Shown piece after piece: positions 22,952 through 35,500 of a DNA stretch of 64,000 bases. Both the position numbers and the translations under genes were made by a program. How positions within the stretch are numbered: the stretch's first letter is position 1; each line of letters opens with the position of its first letter. Under the pieces are notes generated by a model. It searched no databases. It saw only the letters and a program-made list of their open reading frames with translations, and was not told the DNA's origin. Origin of the DNA: Manduca sexta (taxonomy: Eukaryota > Arthropoda > Insecta > Lepidoptera > Sphingidae). The stretch covers positions 12,961,291 to 13,025,290 of the forward strand of contig NC_051135.1 of the NCBI RefSeq assembly GCF_014839805.1, written 5' to 3'.

Positions 22952-25900
22952 ATGGATTCAAACGATTTATTTGCAAATAGGTGAGTACCTTTTGTCATAT
23001 ATCTAGAATTACACTTACAAAACGCATCAGCGTTTACTGTACCAAATATACATAAGTCAATGATTTAGTATAAATAAAATATATCCATAGCAGTGTTTCG
23101 AACCGGTTTTATATAATAAACTGTCATGGTGTAAATTCGATTCCTTGTTCCCAGTTACCGCAGGTATGTTTCAAAAATTAGTTTTGTTTCTGGGCTAAAT
23201 ATTATATTCTAACATTCGCTGCATAGGACAATGTTGTGAATGATACAAAATTAGTGGAACGTGAATAACCTAAGGCTCGCTAGAATAGTTCGAGATCATT
23301 CTATACCTTTTTGAAATTACCTAATATTGGAGAAAAAAGGAGAATGGAAAAGCTCGCCACAGAGCTCGCCCATATCAAAATTTGTTCGGGGTTCTTCAGG
23401 GTATTGCGAGCCTATGGGGGTCGCTTAATCTAAGTATATAATATAATTTATATAAATTAAGCGATAAAAGTTCCGCTTTATATTTTGCCGGAATAAAATG
23501 GAACTTACATTTTAAGTTAGACATCTAGCAATACTTACATAGGTGAAAACTATATTCCATTCTATGTCGTAGTTTTACCATGATACTTACGTATACAAAC
23601 ATACACAAGTAATATTTAAATAAGTGCCACAATTTATTTTGCCATAATTAAATTTCATAAGTAAATACTACTTATATGACGCGTTTTCATGTTTTACCTG
23701 TAACGCTAGGCTATTGTAATTTTTTTTGTAACAAACGGAATTTTTTTTTCATTGTTTAAAAAAATACTTGCAGTACTAGTGCTGCCGAACCATAATAATA
23801 ATTATACTATTCGAAACTGTCCATTATACGTTAGAATATTCATATAAAGCAAATCAGATTTTTTATCTTTCTACAATAATACATGGTAAAGGAAAACATA
23901 TAAATAAATTATATATCTTGCTATTTCATATCAAAAACAAACGAATAAATACACTTCACACCTTAATCCCTGAAGGGGTAAGCACAGTTGCATACAGGCA
24001 CCCACTTTTCGCTTTGTGTGCTCTGTCATGTGAAATGTAGGTAGCATGATTTAAATTGTAAAAATATCTTATTCACGTTGATCAATCCTATTAAATTAAA
24101 AGAGTAAATTTGAGTTGTTTACTAAAAATTAGGCGCTAGTAGCAGTCTAGCCAGTCATCGATTTGGATTTTGAGCTTTGGCATCAATTCGGACTTTAGTT
24201 ACCATTAAGTAGTCAATAAACACCTGCACCTGCAAACAACAAGCACCTGCTTGGTGATAATTTACTCCTCCTAAATAACTATTGTTTTTACACAAGAATC
24301 AATATATCAATAATTTCTCGGAAGCACTCAATTGAACAACTACCTACAACTCGAATAGCACCTCCGTCTGTCAAATAAATTAGAATGTCCATCACTATTG
24401 CTGTCAGCTCACAGCTGTATTATAAAATGGCCTTCAACATGCCTTCAACTTTCAAGTGTAAAGTATCTTGTAATTGATAAAACATAGATAAAGGTACATT
24501 ACAATTTTATTAATATTTATATAATTGTGTTATTTTAGTGAATGTGTTTTTCATATAATTACGCAATAATAAACAGGGCTCACATAGCACGAAATGATAC
24601 AAGAGAAACTGAGATTTCTTAGATAATAATAAAGTTAATATTCCATTTATAAATTAATAATAATATGTATGTGTCTATTGGTACATATAAAAATGTTTTA
24701 TATTCTAATGGACGACTAATATTTAACAGTATTGAACTTATGATTCTCAATTACTTACTTTTAAATGTTTTAAATTAACATAATCTAAATTGGCAGAATA
24801 TTTAAATGACCTTTGATTTTTTGCGTGTTTTTAAGTTTTGTCGTCTTGTTTTTTATAGATACTAGATAGGTAGGCACTTAACAAAAGATTCCAAGATTGA
24901 TTTTAAAAGTGATTTTATTACATCTGAGAATTAAATATTTTCAGTCTTCCAAGTACTTCAACAGCATCTGATGAAGGTGTGATATCTGTGGATGTATCAA
25001 GAGGAGCTCTGGTGGACTCCATGACAGACATGTCTGAGACGGCCATACCTCCTGACTTGATCATGTAAGTGTACTTGTGATACAAGTTTATAATGGCTGC
25101 CATACATGCTACGGTCCATCGGAAAGGTCCACCGATGCTGGTATGCCTGCGCCGGCAGACCGAAATGTGTGTGGGAATAGACCTGTGCAGATTTTTGAGC
25201 CTGTGCAGGCGACCAGCGCAGGATCGAAAATCAATTTTTTCAATTGATACCTGCACAGATGACCTCCCCGGTAGACCGTAGCGTGTATGGCTTACTTAAA
25301 ATTACTGGTAAAATTAGAGCCTTTAAGTCCAGGAGTTATATAGGAACATCCAAAGTCTATATGTTACCTTTATTAGCCCAAGATAAAAAAATATATAGAT
25401 ATATTTATTTAAAATAGGTAAATGTTCTTTTTACTGTTTTAGCTCAGCAGAGGCAAGTGGAGAAAATGTAGAAGATTCAGGAAAGCTTACATTAGCATAT
25501 GAAAGGCTATATGAAGTACCCAGGACTATAGTGGAGAGATTCTCTGATCATATCAAATATATAGACCTCAGTCACAATAAGATCACGTAAGTATTATTTC
25601 ATATTATGGTATAATTTTTTTTATTTTGATGTATACTTTTGCCAATGAATCATTCATTTGAAATTAGGCTGTATAGTATATTATTCTGCTTTATTTGGGA
25701 TTATAAAATATATCAACATAATACTTGATTAGTGATTCATTTTTGTAAATATAACTGATTATGGGCTGCAATAAAAACAAATAGATAAGCTGTTAAAGAA
25801 AGGAGCGCTGTAAAATACATCAGAAAGTCAAAATGGCTTTGTTATCTAATATCTATATTGCTACAAGTTTTACAATAATATATTACTAATTAATGATTAT

Positions 25901-27603
25901 GAACTACTTTATATCTATCTGTTAAATAATCATGTTTTAAATCAGAAAAGAATTATATTTTTATTCTCTCCTAGACAATAGCTAGATCTTGAAATATCTT
26001 CATGTGTAGTTATATGAATTATGCGAATAGGAGGAAAACTATTACTTAAAAATATAATTTGTCATAATTCCATATAAAATTTCTTAATTTTTGCACATTT
26101 TATTTGCTTTTACAATATATTAACATAGAAAATTATCCTTTTGCTTCAGGAACCTGGATGCTCTAGTACACTTCAAACATCTAACATCTCTGATAGCCGA
26201 CCACAACCCAATCACTGAGAACTGCGTTCTGCCACCGCTGCCAAAGCTTGAATTACTATGGTCAGTAGTAATACAACCATGTTATTACTATCAGTTTCAT
26301 ACTGAAGGAAAATAATAGTTATTAAGGTGCCACTAGGATTTTAAATATTAATACTGCGGTGCTAAGCTCAAAAGCGGTATCTCAAATCAAAATCTTGATT
26401 TTTATGTCGTCAGATACCTTAAAGAAATACCCATCCAATGAACTTACCAAAATAACAGTATCTTGTAATAGAACTTTTTAAAAAAAGCTTTAAGAGTTTC
26501 TCTATCTCAGTTTTACATATAAAACTATATTTACAAAAGTTCGATTATCTCGAAATAAGGTTTTCCTGACATACCGCTTTTGCGCTTAACACGGCAGAAT
26601 AGTGATAATAAAAGATGGTGTTTAGTAATTTCCCTACACGCCCAAGAAAGTAACAAAAAGTAAAGTCTTACTTTACTTTTTATTACTTTCTATTTCAATG
26701 CTGAAAGTAAAATTCGAAGAATGCAATGACTTTTCCGTTCATATGCTACTTTATATTTAACAGGTTAAACCACTGCAAAATATCATCCCTGTACCCGTGG
26801 GTGGGTAAGTTGAAGGACTCGTGTCCGAACCTGCAGTACTTATGTCTAATGGGCAACCCGGCCGCGCCGAGCTACTTCAACGGAGGTACCTTCTACGAGT
26901 ATTTACAATATAGGTGAGATTTTACAAAATTCCCCTATAGATTACAAAACATCAAGTTGTGAATATTAGCTGCTTAGTTTGGAATTATTATATAGTCACT
27001 ACCATTACTTTGTTACTTAAAAAACCTAGGTTTTTATTAAAAAGAAATACGCCGAATCTTTTATTTAAGATTTTTTCTTACTATAATATAAAATAGTTTC
27101 CTGCACTTAATAGAAATAGTGTCCTGAACCACCTTTAAATGTAGTGAACATTTTACGGAACCGGATATTTTCCGAATTATCCGGATTTTAACCTTAAAAT
27201 GAATTAATTCGGTAAATATCCGGCTCGAAGGACCAAACTCAAAACCATGTACAAGACATCAATATTTTGTTCTATACCTTATAGCAACTATAAATAAAAG
27301 CCATATGATTTTCGTTTGGAACATTTCTACCGGCACTAACCCACTAAAATTACAATTTCTAGGTTATTCGTGATATCCCAGTTTCCATCATTGAACCACT
27401 TGGACGACAGGAAAGTGACGGATGACCAGCGGGCCGAAGCCCACAGACTTTACAAGAGGCCGTTCCTGGAACGAATCATCAACCCTGGATCTGGAGGGAT
27501 ATCAATTCTAAACTCCTCTGTTAAATGGAATAATGTTCAAACCAAACTGGCTTCCTTGTGGGGTAAAGACAACGGCAGAAATAATAGAAATCTTTTGATT
27601 TAA
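22952..27603 (+). CDS. LRMDA: LRMDA-like leucine-rich repeat protein
   Basis: 264-residue intracellular protein. Exons 22952-22980, 24945-25064, 25443-25586, 26150-26260, 26764-26913, 27363-27603; all five introns are phase 2. Residues 1-80 are acidic and low-complexity (MDSNDLFANSLPSTSTASDE). Leucine-rich repeats follow, with KYIDLSHNKIT, LTSLIADHNPIT, LELLWLNHCKIS and LQYLCLMGNPA, then the cap block SQFPSLNHLDDRKVT. This order and cap agree with my memory of human LRMDA (C10orf11), 198 residues, linked to melanocyte differentiation; the longer N-terminus differs. Function in insects is not known to me. No signal peptide or membrane segment. It is divergent from CDK5RAP3 and convergent with the peroxidase gene. 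The name is a family call; the exon structure is firmer than the orthology. Confidence 0.82.
22981..24944. other. LRMDA-like intron 1
   Basis: 2 kb intron directly after a 29-base coding exon. It holds a minus-strand family-2 fragment near 23943-24035 and otherwise AT-rich DNA. No hidden exon is needed: the flanking exons join in frame (AG plus T gives Ser). Confidence 0.5.
26345..26602. mobile_element. MITE family 4, copy 2, in LRMDA-like intron 4
   Basis: Ends are inverted: tactgcggtgctaagctcaa on the left, and ccgcttttgcgcttaacacg on the right. The interior (ttctctatctcagttttaca, cgaaataaggttttcctgac) is the reverse complement of text in copy 1 at 19027-19265. Non-coding. Confidence 0.75.
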
Positions 27604-29563
27604 ATGGATTGCAGAGAAGCAATGGCATAAATTATCTATAATACCCGAGGTATTTATTGTGTTTGAGAGGTATTTTCGGATATTTCGTGTAAAGGAAAGC
27701 AGGTTTGAGGATTTACTTGAAACAATTAAATCCTCAAACCTGGACACACGAATTAAGTACTGTTATTTGATATTTCAAACAATACATAATTTTTGTGATA
27801 TTTCAAGCCTATCTTATATTTTTGAGTAGATATGGTGCTCCCTATAAGATGAATTGTTCTTATTAACTATACATTGGCAGCCATACTTCCCGTTAAATCA
27901 ATTGTTTTGACACTTTTGAAGTATAATAAATGATTAACGGGTGTTTACTATTTCTAGACTTTGCTATAATCTATTTCTTACTCTATCTACCAGCCTAATA
28001 ATGTTAAGATAGTTTTAATATAATAATGTAATATATTCATACTTAAAATATTGTTCAATAATAATATTGTTATAAAAAAAATGTATTTGTAATGTAGTCC
28101 CAAATTAAATAATTATCATGACATATAATAGTAAAAATCAGGAAATCAGGTAAAACTTATATTTCATTGTAATAACAAAATTTACGCTATGTGGATATGG
28201 CGTAATATTCTATAATTTATAAAACACTTCTAACATTACCCTACTACTGGCATTTTTAAAAAAATAATTTATTTTTGGGTTTAATTCAGTTTAATTTTTT
28301 TTTTTTGTTATTTTCGACAATTAATCGCATTCACTAAACTTCGTCTAAACTATAAATTACCGATGGTTGTGGTTGCATTCCTGCCATTTTACATTTGAAT
28401 TCTTTTAAACAATTCAACATTCCTTTTAACAGCAACCATGACTACTATTTCGCAAATAGGTACTGATGGACTTTTTTATAAGCTAATTTAATAATTATTA
28501 ATTTAGAAAGACTATGGTGCTACAAAAATACCCACAGGTCTGTAAGCACCAAGAAATTAAAATAATCTAATTAATTTAGTTGGTAAAATGTATTTCGTAA
28601 TCGCATCCTTAATCGCCATCAATCAGAACAAAAATTAAGCTGCGCCAAACGTGTTTTGATGTGCGTACGCATACGTTCGCAATTTGAATGAAACGGTTAT
28701 TAAAAATGGCAGACTCGCGATTAAGAATGTAAAAACAATGCTAAATAGAGTACTCGACGAAAAAAATATTACGAAATATCTTACTGTCGCTTCTTTTGCT
28801 GACGTTACGTATTTTCATTACAAAATATAAGATTACGTTTATGTAATTTACACAATAAATGTTTATGTAAAAGATCATGTAGTCGTAAGATATTGATTAA
28901 GTTTGGTAATAAATATGAATAATGCTGAATTTCGTAACTACATAGTTTGCAAATGAATTATCTCTCTGTGTAATATTTTAGGGTAACTTAGTAATTGTGT
29001 ATCTAAATTGACGCGATACGTTTTTTTTTAATATAAATGTATTGGTAATATTTGTAGAATAAATCCGTCTTATTGATTTATTAACTGTGAAATCGGTGAA
29101 TTCTATGGTTCGATTTTTAAGTCTGGCAATGAGATGCCAACGACTGGGTTCGGCGACCAACAAGAGCGCCGTAGCCTGCCTGTCCCTCTGGGTATAAGTC
29201 GTGAGCTTATTATTTAATATATAATTAAGTTTATTATTTAAATAGCAAGTTGTGATAGATACTTATGAAATTAAACACTGTACGATACAGGTATTTGTTA
29301 TATTACTTATATTTACATTATGCTACATTGTTAAATAAATTCTTTATCAATTAAATAGTTGTTACATTTCCTCCCTAATAACCGTATTTTAACCAAATCA
29401 TATTGAAAGAGATTTTACCAAAATCTAACTTAAGTTATAAAAGACTAGCTTACTTTAATTTTGAGTACACAACAGGCGCGTGCGCAGACGTCTTTACAGG
29501 GGTCTGACCCCCAAAGACTTCACAGACATCACAAATATATTTTGTAAATGTGAAATATAATAT
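27604..29563. other. Convergent intergenic region, LRMDA-like and peroxidase
   Basis: Holds the 3' untranslated regions of both genes. An AATAAA at 27925-27930 suits the plus-strand gene. On the minus strand the nearest consensus signal (tttatt on the given strand) is near 29230. The stretch 29478-29515 (aggcgcgtgcgcagacgtct) looks like a repeat end. No gene. Confidence 0.5.
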
Positions 29564-32500
29564 TTAATCGAATAAATCAAAAGCCGGTTTCTTCCACGCT
29601 GTAAGGTCTACATAAGGAATGGAGTTGTAATCGTCGCAACTGTATTTCGGATTGTAAGTGGATTCAACTTCAAACGCCTTTTTTTGCACGTAGTACACGC
29701 CGTCAGTGTTGTCACAAATCAACCTCGCCATTGACGTTTTCTTTATTTCTCGTAGTTGATCTGTTAAATAATTAATTTTTCAATACCAATAATAAATTCT
29801 GTTTAAAATATCGACACGAAATCAGAAAGAAGTTAAACGCAAATCAGACTACAAATGAGCTTTTTATTTTTAATCACATCAGGTAATAAATGTAAAGTAT
29901 AACTATTCTTGGTAAAAGTATTTTCGAGTCTAACACTGGTTCGTTTTAAGAAACATCTCAAGACTTAATATCTTGAGTTTTATTAAAGAAAAAAAAGAAA
30001 AGAAAAAAATATGTTCTTTTCTAATTGCATCAACATTGGACAATGACATTGCCGGAATCATCTTACCTGGCGTAAACGAGTGTGGCATTTCCCCGTTATC
30101 GTAAAAGAACCTGTCTCCTATCCTGGTCCTGTAGAACTGCTCGGCCACGATGCAGTGGAACGTGTGTCCCAGGATAGAACCCTGCACGTCTCGCTCCATA
30201 GCACCACCCACTGCCAAGTCTATATCGTCCACGCATTCGTACAGTTGAGCGAGGGCGTTAATTCGCTGTGAACAGGTACGTACTCAGAAATTATAATGGG
30301 CATATAAAAATGGTGTGCGTGGACGCATACTCTTGTAATAAATTTCAATATTATATAGGATAATATTTTCGAATTTTAGTTGTTTTGTTTTATGACTATT
30401 GGATTTTTTTTATACTTACATCTTGTGATATTTCTCCAGCTAAATCTTGAAATGTTCTTGCTTTTCTGAGACCACAAATTTCTCTAAAAATATCAGTAAT
30501 ATATGTTTAATTATTTAAATGTTAACTAATCATAACCAATTAAACATAGAAATTCATATTATGATCCTTCATAATTATTTTTGGACTCCAGTACTTATAC
30601 CGTCAGAAAGAGACTCGGGCTTATAAGAGCAGCTAATTTTCATCGATAAGGCAATATAGAAGAACAACAAAGTCATAATTGTATTCATTAGCAATTTTGA
30701 TGTAATATCCTATATAAAATACCTACTTAAGTTTTCAGAAAGCTAAATTAATTGTTCACAAGAGGTTTACCGTTTCCACACTCCATATTCTCTCCAGTAG
30801 CATCTATTATAAAAAAAAAACAAACCTGTAATCATTATACGAAGCCAGGCCATGGTCCCTGCCCCTCTGTATGTCCATAGCTATGAGGTCCAGCCCCCAT
30901 CTATTGTGAGACTTAAACAACAAGTTCGATATCTCTCCGGTAACAAAGGGATCTGACTCAGCGGCGTGATGCGCCACTATACCGCGGACGATGTCGTCGA
31001 ATGATTCTGCAGTTTGCTCCAACAGACTCGGGTTGAAGTAGTGGTCGCTTATTCTGAAGAATAGTAAGTTCCTTGTTTCTTATGTTTATCGCGTAAACAT
31101 TAAAATAGAACTATTTTCTGGATTTTACCGCGGTTTTTTATATTTTAATTTTCTCCCGACATTTCGAACCACCACCACCAACAGTTATTTATAAAGTTGT
31201 ATAATTGTAAAATGTTGGTAGATATTGTAAGTTTGAGTTTACGGACGACTAACACTTCAGTCCCACACCGTGTCCACGAAGGCTGCACTCTTCGAAACGT
31301 CGGGAGAAAACTATAATATCGACGGTCCCTACGTAAAGTATCGAATCTGCAAAATTGCATTTTACGGATTCATTACTTTGCATAGGGACCGCCGATATTT
31401 GAACAGTCCTTATTAAAATGAACTGCATTTATTTAAGACAATAAGGATGGAAGTGCTTATCGCCATGGTAATTTAACACTAAACAAGCGATGTATATTAC
31501 GACGGTCTTCGGTCAGATTCAATACTTTACGTAGGGACCGTCGATAGGTATATAAAACCACGATAAAATCTGTAAAATAGTTCGTATTGTTGGTCATGAT
31601 ATTTTTAGCCGGATAGTGACCACTGTACTTAAGGTGTAAAACCCACCATAGTGGCCCATGTAAGTGTATTGCATTCCGGAATCAGTGTATGTCCTGTTTC
31701 AATAAGGAGGGTATAATTGTGTTAATGGAGATAGACCATCTTCCGTCATTCTACACTATCTGGACCACATTTCACTTACCATCAAGCGCACTAGTTTCAC
31801 TTTGCTCCCAAAAAATTGGTCAAATATTAAAACTGATTAAAAATCAAATTGTTTCCAAAGATCAATCAGCTCATCCTGACTCACTGCTGGATATAGGCCT
31901 TACTAAAAGAGCATCTCGGTCTCAAGCACCCATCCATTCGCTACCGACTGTTTATTCCAAATTCTCAGTCCAAAGTTCACCGAAGTTCAACTCTTGCTCT
32001 CAACCATAAAAAAATATGCATAATCATTATTCATCCAATGTTACTTATATACAACAGAAGCCACATACCAAACTTTTTTAAACCTATAAAATACGTGGAA
32101 AAACATTCCGCCTCTCCGTGATTTTAAAATTGCTATCAATTTATAGTCTTGATAGGATCACCTGTGTAAGTAAGCAGCTTTGTAACTAGAAGGGCAGGCC
32201 ATGATGGTGTCCGGGACTATGGAGTGGAGGAACCTGAACGCGCCCGCTCCAAACCCGTTGATAACTCCAGGGTTGACGTCCTCGGAGTAGTCCCGGCTGT
32301 AGAGGTTCGATGGAGATATCCGGTAATACCGTAGGTAGTTCTCTCCTGTAAAACATCTATAGTTTTGGCATCATCACCACCTTCCTTACCAGACGTAGGC
32401 AGAAATGAACATAGACACAGTTCGCTAGTGTTAGGGCTCATGTGCCCATAGAAGACGCATTATCGCTACCACCACTTGGAGTCCATTGAAACGGTTATGT

Positions 32501-35500
32501 TGGTTTCACCGGCTTAACGGGCCAATGTCGACACTCAGAAGTATAGCATCATCTGAGCAAGCATTAGACCAAGTCCCTAACCCCTGTATAACATACACCG
32601 GCATACCAACCAAAACCCGCGGTGGCCCTCCTTCGGCGCAGACGGGATGGCCCAAAGGTGTCTTGTTGCAATAAGATAGCTGCGCAGAACCGTCCCTGAA
32701 GACGTGTGTATTGCCATGTATCGTGCAAATTCCAACCTCCGAACTCCGGTCTCATAATAAGCAAAATAAACCAATACCAATTTATTGCTAATAATTAAAT
32801 AATTAAGTGCTATTGAGTATTTCTACTCAATATCAACACGGAATTTGTGCCCTATATAACGATAGACTATCACCTTTTGGGACGGAATACACACAGCGGA
32901 AAGTGTTTGCACCAGTTGACGCCTCTGCTTACTGCTTTGGAGATAAAATGCATGAGTATGTGAGTGGGCACTTTCACTGACCCGGAGCTCAAATCTACGA
33001 CCATCTTGGCATGGCAGTGGAACCAGATAAACAATAGAATAAGGGTATCAAAACCGTCTTGCCTTAAAATAAGGTGCTAATTTGCTTGCGCGAACATTAT
33101 TGTCGTAGCTTCGGCCCATACGTCCTTTGTCTAGAAAGGATACTGCCGTACCCTAGGTGAAATTCCAAAATACCTAAAAAAACACAAGCTACACAAGCAG
33201 ATAGTCCATTACTAAAGTCAACTACTTTACCAAAGTTAAGCGGCAGCCACTCCTGATACGTGATATGCTGGATCTCTGCTATAACTATCTTCCTCGCCTC
33301 CTGGTACAGCTTCTCGTCGCTCCACAGCGGGTTGAGGTTGCTCAGGATGTCCGCCACTCGGTTGTGCTCTCGGAGTAGAAGAGTGTGCAGCATCGCCAGG
33401 GTTGGAGTCTGATTTACTCTCACGTCACCTGTAGAATGTGCTCTTTTCTTTTTTGGGAATCGTTATAGCAGACTAGGGAAACAATATTCTTTTCTTACTC
33501 CTACAACAGCTGACTCTACACCTACTTAAACATAATATCCAAGAAAAATATCGCCCAGCTATGGTCGTTGTAGCCCTCGAAGACCAGAATAGTTTCCATT
33601 TCGTTGGAGAACGGGCAACGGGCACGGGAACGGGAATTTCTTTGCATTTCCTTTCGATGATGTTGAACTAAGCTTAGTTACATGAATACTACTCAAATAC
33701 TTTTTATTACCAAGGCATTTGCAATTCTTTAAACATTAGGTACTTACCAGTAAGATAACACGGTTCAGATGAGTTTCTCAAATCGCACGCGGCTGCCTTA
33801 TCATCAACTGAGGGTAGGAACCCTCTGAGCGACCCTTTCTTTTTCACCTGCCGCAGTCTCCCACCACACTTACTGCGTAGTTTCGATGCTGTTTTCTTAT
33901 CGGAGCCGTAAATCGCCGACCCGTCCAGAAAACTAGTCACACTATTCATCTGCACGAAGTTTGAATAACATGAAAAAAGTTTATTTTCAAAAGACTGTTC
34001 TGATTTTTGAAACTCTTGTACCAGATTTCGATTACTCATTTAGGAGTCAAACCCAAGGCCTTACCCTAAGGCGTTTCATAGTCAGAGTACGCCGCTACTA
34101 AGTCTAGATTAATGAGCCATTTTTAACACACCATTAATAAGAAGAATAATTATAATAATTGTACCTGCTCAGCATGTCCCAAACTGCAATCCTCTCTAGG
34201 CGCGGTAATACTGCGGACCATGTTGAGGCACTTGACGCCATAGTACCCGTAGAAGGGGTCGTCGTCGGACACGCAGATGGGGATGCACTTGTCGTTCTGC
34301 CACTCTGACGGGAGCACACCTTGCCCGTTACCTAGACAGCATTGGATGCCGCCTTCGTCTGTTTAAAAAAGAAATTAGCAAATCGTTCTAAATTTAAAAT
34401 TAACGACACTGTGTACTTTGTCTTTGTGAATAAAAAATAGGCCAGTGATTGTTCTAAATTTGAAATTAAAGGAACAGTTTGAAATTTCGTTTCTAATAAG
34501 TTTGAATTCTGCTAGTAACATCGAGAAATACATTTCTGTAGATCGTGTCACTGTGCATAGTTTTATTATATAATTTACTATGTATCGTTTTTACTGTCTT
34601 CATTTATAGATATTTTTGTACAAACAACCGCAACATTCGGAAGAATGTTGCCCTAACAGAGTGAGATTTCATCCCCTTAGTGGCGCCCAACGTGGTACAT
34701 ACCAGTAACCTCCATCTGTTGGAAGAGCAGGTCGTGAGTGATAAACTGGCCCCACTGCATGTTCATGTAAGTGAGGACGCGACTGGAGATTGGTCGGTCG
34801 GCGAACAATCGTGTTGAGAGCATGCGCGGATTGGGGAGCTGACGACCGCTACGGGCTAGTGGCATCGCGTAAATTCCTGATAATGTGAAAAGTTTTGACG
34901 TAGTATTATTGAGATTGAAGTAAAAGTGATTAGTCAAGTAAACATTAGTAAAGAAGTTCATTTTTTGTTATAGAAGGAGATCTAACATACAAAAATATAT
35001 TTGAAACTTAGTAAATATTTTTTTTTTGTTTTCTTTTTTTTATTTTCCAAATATGAAAATAAAATATCAAAATCAGAAAACAATTAAAAAGATTAGAGAC
35101 TAGAATCAATAAAGTACGATTTCATACTATCGCAAACAACTAAACACTGACACCAAAACAGTCTCACGTATTATAAAAATTACCCACCATCAGAATACCG
35201 CGGAGTAGCGATTCTGGTGAAAGGCGCTCCTCGCCTGCCCCACTGCGGGTGTTTCTGGTTGTTGCAAGTGCCATCGATGGACCGGTACTTGCTGTTCGAG
35301 CAGGTGATGCTGAGCGGAGAGCAGAATGACGGCACGTGGACCTTTATCACTTGATGCTCGAGAAACGCCATGAATGTGTTTGGTGTTACGTCGCAACTGC
35401 AAACAGGAATACGTGGAGTTGTTAAAGACCAAATATGGCATTGTTTTTGCTGTAAAATTACGCAGAAGCAAGATAAGATGTTTTGAGGTCTCGCTTCTGG

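Noticed and set aside
31689..32009. 106-codon open frame in peroxidase intron 8
   Set aside because: Runs through interspersed repeat text shared with 11520 and 52745; no domain.
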